Positions 59,809 to 64,000 of a stretch of DNA of 64,000 nt are shown piece after piece. The stretch comes from Onchidella celtica (Eukaryota > Mollusca > Gastropoda > Systellommatophora > Onchidiidae). The stretch covers positions 43,184,521-43,248,520 of the forward strand of contig OZ007569.1 of NCBI GenBank assembly GCA_963931925.1, written 5' to 3'. The translations under genes were made by a program, and so were the position numbers. Position 1 is the first letter of the stretch, and the number at the start of each line of letters is the position of its first letter. The notes under the pieces are model-generated. The model was given only the letters and a program-made list of their open reading frames with translations. It searched no databases and was not told the origin of the DNA.

Positions 59809-61975
59809 TTATTTTACTTTACTGGTGCACATTTTTGCAACTGATAATGTAGTGTTAATATCACAAACGGCATTTTGGTTTACCAAAGGGTCTAAATCTT
59901 TATGTAGGATTCCAAATAGGGCAGTTCTCTCATTTATCTTGATTTTTTCCCCAGTTTTACTGAAAATGTACTGAGTCACATAGGGCCAACAATCTTTTAG
60001 TTTGTCACAATGGAAAAAGGAATGCTCTATAAAATCCGGTGTTTTGCAGTGCTGGCATTTATTCCTTTTCTTTATTTTCATTTTATGTAAAAGGATATTA
60101 GTTGGATAAAATTTAGTTATGTAAGATTTTAAAGTGTATGAGTCTCAATCTGGATTCTTTACAAGCATTAAAACCAATACCAAAATAAGGTTTTATGTCA
60201 ATATCGTATTTCCGTTTCCAGAATCCCATGCTACAAATCGCAGAGTTTTTGTTGTTTATTAATTTCGTTCTGATTTCTTTGTTGGTTAACTTAAAGATAA
60301 CTTTTGCACTTTCATCTACTTCATCTTCTATGTTTAACGAAGGTCTGTCTTCCGTTTTGGTTTTTACAAAAAATTCCACCCATTCTGTTTTCACAGCGCT
60401 TATAACTGCCCAATAGTCGAATTGAATTCCAGGATAATGTCCAATTATCCGAGTGACATCTTGTAGAGATTTCCAATTATTTTCATTAAACCTTTGATAT
60501 ACATATTTAATTCCCCCTCTCACCCATTTTTCTATCCAAAGTTGCTTATTTTTATACCTAATATTATTGGTATTGAATAGAGATTGTTCACCTATCTATT
60601 TGCACCATTGTCGATTTCTTTTTCCCTATCCTTCTTTTCTAAATCTAATCAGGTTTTAATAACATTTCGCCAAGAAACTGAGTTTATTAATCTACTTCTT
60701 TGAGTTCTTTTGCTTTAATATTTTGACCTCGTTAAATAAGGTAAACTTACCAGTTTGCAGAAATGCCTGGCTAATTTTGCTCCTGTTTTAAGATAAGACT
60801 TCTGTAAACATATTTTTTTAAACCACTTTATAAGAAAGACATTTTGCTGGTCCTTTATACTTATTACTCCTAAGCCCCTATTAATTGGTTCCCCCACACA
60901 AAGTGTCTCTCTTGACATTTTCAAACACCCTTTTATTTGAATACTTTTTTTGCCACAGAAATTTGAATAAAATTCGGTCTATTTCAAGTAAAGTTTTCTG
61001 TGGTATGGATAGGGTCTGGATAATAGGGCCTATAGTTCAACTTTGACAATGAAAACGTTTTTGCTGTAATAGTTTTTCCATATAATGACAGATTTCTTCT
61101 GGACCATCTACGAATCAAAGTATTAATAATGTTTATTTTTTCTATCCAGTTTGGTGAGATGTTAGATCCTTCGACAGAGGCGTTAAGTATATAGGCCTAC
61201 ATGTACCTAGTATTTTTATAATACCTCCCTTATCTACTCAACTTATTCCTTCCCCTCCTTCCTTCCTTTGTTTTTTACCTCCCACCCACATTCCCACTGA
61301 TTTCATTCTATTAAATTTTTTCCCTGAACTATTTGAAAACTGTTCAGTTACTGCCAGTGCGCCGCAGAGATCCGATTAATCTCTTAAAAGTAGAGTCATG
61401 TCACCTGCGCACTGCAGGAGTTTTAGATTGTCTTTCATATCCCCTTCACAGTTCCCAAGTTTTATTGCTAAAATTTCTTCAACTAAGATAAAAAGCTGAG
61501 GACTAACACAGCATCCTTGTCTGACGCCTCGCTCTGTTTTAAACCATTTACTGATTTAGACACCCACCCTCCATTCTTTACTGCGCTCTGCGTGTTTGTT
61601 ATTATAGTTTTTATAAAATGGATGAACTTGGAACCAAAATTACATCTGTCAAGAGCTACCACTATTGTTTCTTTATCTGCCGTGTCGAAAGCTTTTTGAT
61701 AGTCTAATGAGACAATCAAACACCCCATACCCTCGTTATCTGTATATGACGTCATAAATCAATCTAATATATGACGTCACTATCCTCCCTTTAATAAGGT
61801 GGTTATGCACTATGCTTTTTATTAGGCCTACTTTCTGTAACCTCAGCGCCAAAAACCTTAGTCAAGATTTTGTAGTCAGCATTTGTTAATAGTCTAGGTT
61901 GCCAGTTGTTCAGATCTTCTCGATTACTGTTGTTGCCTTTATGTAGCATAGTAATTATCCCCCAACTTCAAGGTT
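59809..61975 (-). mobile_element. Dead L1/Tx1-like LINE ORF2
   Basis: In order on the minus strand: HKGNNSNREDLNNWQP and NADYKILTKVF (RT N-terminal motifs, about 61.95-61.85 kb); LDYQKAFDTADKE (RT motif A, about 61.70 kb); RGVRQGCCVSPQLF (about 61.53-61.49 kb); CAGDMTLLL in place of YADD (about 61.40 kb); then downstream segments at 60715-60924, 60113-60523 (WKSLQDVTRIIGHYPGIQFD) and a Cys/His motif CQHCKTPDFIEHSFFHC at 59.8-60.1 kb. Frameshifts near 61.54 and 60.11 kb and loss of the first catalytic Asp show it is inactive. Confidence 0.88.
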
Positions 61976-62583
61976 TTTATTTACAGGTAATTAAGTGTCA
62001 GTCGAGAATTTCCGCAACCATTCGAGTGGTGTGAGAGACGATAATGGACCAGTTGGTTAGAAAATGCACCGTAATCTGATGTTACACCATATCTGAAGCT
62101 TATCAGATGATGTTTTACTGTAGTTCCCGCACGCTTCAACAGTTATGCGTTCATTTCTGAAGAGATCGATGATTTCGTGTGGTGCGTATAAATTTCATGC
62201 ATGTGGCTTAAACATGCACCATACGTAGGGTTTCAGCACAGAAAAAGTCGAACTAGTCAAGCTTGACAGTTCACCTGTAAAGCATGACGCAACTTGGATC
62301 TGGTGAAGAGAGGAGCTGCAAACAACTGGAGTGACAAAAAAATTACCGAAGAGTCATGGCGAATCCCTCATCCCCCACCAAAGTCCCCAAAAACGACTCG
62401 AGTTTGATGCTGTTAGTTACAGTTTGTACGGTTTTTACATTCAAAAATCCTCAAGTTATCTGAAAATGCTCACGAAGTACATGTATGTGTTGGGCTCCCG
62501 TACAAGTGCCAGCTAACACTGGCATACAAAAATTCATCTCTCTCGATTACAACCCACCCTTTAATTTATGATTGTTGTTATCT

Positions 62584-62850
62584 GTTGTTACCGCTAAGGG
62601 TAATAATTTTAAAGCCATTGGTGACTTCAGAGGTAGAGAACTCCTCCCCCAACCCCCCCCCCCCCCAACCCCAATACTCCCAACAACAGCCTTAGTTAAT
62701 TATTCTTTCAGATTTTGTTTTGTTTTTTCCACCTGTTTTTTCGATGAAAGGGTAAGGGCCCAGGGTATTGAGGATAAGAACGAAGCTGGGGATTGATACG
62801 TACGAGCCCCGAGCGCAAAACCTTTGGGGTACATACGTACAAGTAACAAC
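62584..62850. mobile_element. Palindromic MITE-like element, copy B
   Basis: GTTGTTA at the left and TAACAAC at the right. The right arm (GCGCAAAACCTTTGGGGTAC, then ACGTACAAGTAACAAC) matches, inverted, the left arm of the 30093-30431 copy. The interior TTATTCTTTCAGATTTT and GAAAGGGTAAGGG are shared. A poly-C tract lies at 62655-62668. Confidence 0.72.
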
Positions 62851-63999
62851 AACCTTAATGTATCTATCCATACAATATATATTTGTGGACACGAGATTTT
62901 TCGTTGCAAAAGGCTTCTGAACCGCTCAACACTCAGACTTCAAATTTTATATGGTGCATCAGAATGGTTGTAAGGGTGCACAGTTTTTAATAGAAGTCTC
63001 AAATCGGTGTAGTTTTTTTATTGGAAATTTATTGTTTCCCCAATTTTAGATCTATTTCGAGTCATGGTTCGCCATTTTAAGGTTTCATTGAATCTGCGCA
63101 TGCGCCTTATGTTTGTTTCGAAGTTGAAACTGAAAGACAGCGAAAGTGCAAATCCCTACCAGAAATGAGTGCGCTGTGTGCTGGTGCGCATGAAATCTGT
63201 AGTAAAGCTCTAGGATATGGGAAGTTTTCCAGACCGAAGACAGAGAGAGAGAGAGAGAGAGAGCACTGGGTTCACAGGTTTACCCGGATAATGCCGGGTG
63301 CCTCAGCTAGTTTCTTATATCGTAACTGTTATTTGTGTTTCCTCAAATGAAGTGGTTATTTTCACGACATGTCGTGGAAATTTTCCTCGTGAAGTTTTAC
63401 ACGACATAATTATCGTGATAATTTTTCTCCGCGAGTTTTCCACGACATATACAGTAAATATCACTAGTTTTGCGGACACTTTTCTCAATAGGACGAGTTT
63501 TATAAATGAATGCATGTTCTGTCCAGGGGAGGGGGGGGGGGAACAATAGAGAGATGAGAGAGAAAAGGAGAAAGAGAGAGAGAGAGAGATGTATTTGTAG
63601 AAGATCTACTGCTTTATCATAACGGTTAGCCCGTATCATCTTCTAGACATTTTACAAAGACGAAAATGAATCACTCTTAGCATTAGTGATGAGTTGATCC
63701 AAGATTCCACTGAATTTTTTTTTTTATGCAAGGAGTTTAATACACAGTACTAATTCGCAGACATCACAGTTAAGAGCATTCTAAGACGAATTCGTTGACA
63801 TCAAACCGTGAAGTTTAGACTAGCCTCTACTAAAATTACATATATATTCACCAATTACGCAGAACATAAATTGATCAAACAAACAAATTGAAAAGATGAC
63901 ATTTTTAGCTAGCTCCAAAAATTTTCACGACATAACTTTTTCAATGCAAATAGACCATTATCCCTTTTGTGCCTCTCAACAGTGTTCTCTCTTCCTCTT
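62851..63999. other. Gene-free right end with CACGACAT motif cluster
   Basis: (GA)n at 63239-63263 and 63551-63589 and a poly-G at 63529. CACGACAT occurs at 63363, 63400, 63441 and 63926, mostly after TTTT. No gene recognised. Confidence 0.5.
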
Positions 64000-64000
64000 T

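Overview
This window is animal genomic DNA. It is AT-rich, with large GT-AG introns, abundant (CAGA)n/(GATA)n/(CA)n/(GA)n microsatellites, long poly-G/poly-C tracts, minisatellites, a tRNA-derived SINE, several dead LINE fragments and many small terminal-inverted-repeat elements. A lophotrochozoan, probably a marine mollusc, fits best; that is inference from repeat style and gene structure, not proof.

Only one gene can be read with confidence. On the minus strand from about 58.53 kb down to 38.44 kb, 19 coding exons with consistent GT-AG sites and phases join into one open frame of 726 codons plus stop. Its protein matches ERMARD (C6orf70, endoplasmic reticulum membrane-associated RNA degradation protein) over its whole length. 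It contains the DUF4209 signature RNxxxHG (exon 5) and a second RDxxxHG copy (exon 11). Both fit the R-x4-H catalytic pattern of HEPN ribonucleases. A hydrophobic segment near the C-terminus (exon 18) would anchor it in the membrane.

Layout: 1-36.1 kb is gene-poor. It holds microsatellites, an 18-bp-unit minisatellite of over 1.1 kb (22.2-23.36 kb), a 42-bp x4 repeat (17.8 kb), a 43-bp x9 repeat (32.7-33.06 kb), a full-length SINE with a 13-bp target-site duplication (18.14-18.51 kb), a hAT-like element (27.1-28.15 kb) and a palindromic MITE-like element (30.1-30.4 kb). 36.1-38.3 kb, just past the 3' end of ERMARD, is a cluster of nested inverted-repeat elements. 38.4-58.5 kb is ERMARD; its introns carry three LINE/SINE remnants, two TTAA-flanked elements and two copies of a ~0.75-kb repeat. 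58.7-64 kb holds a dead L1/Tx1-like LINE on the minus strand (59.8-62.0 kb), a second copy of the 30.1-kb MITE-like element (62.58-62.85 kb) and a cluster of CACGACAT motifs (63.36-63.93 kb).

I see no operon, CRISPR array, functional tRNA/rRNA gene or complete autonomous transposon. The most interesting signals are the ERMARD gene with two intact HEPN-type motifs, its microexons and tandem donor, and the shared central domain of two SINEs with different 3' tails.
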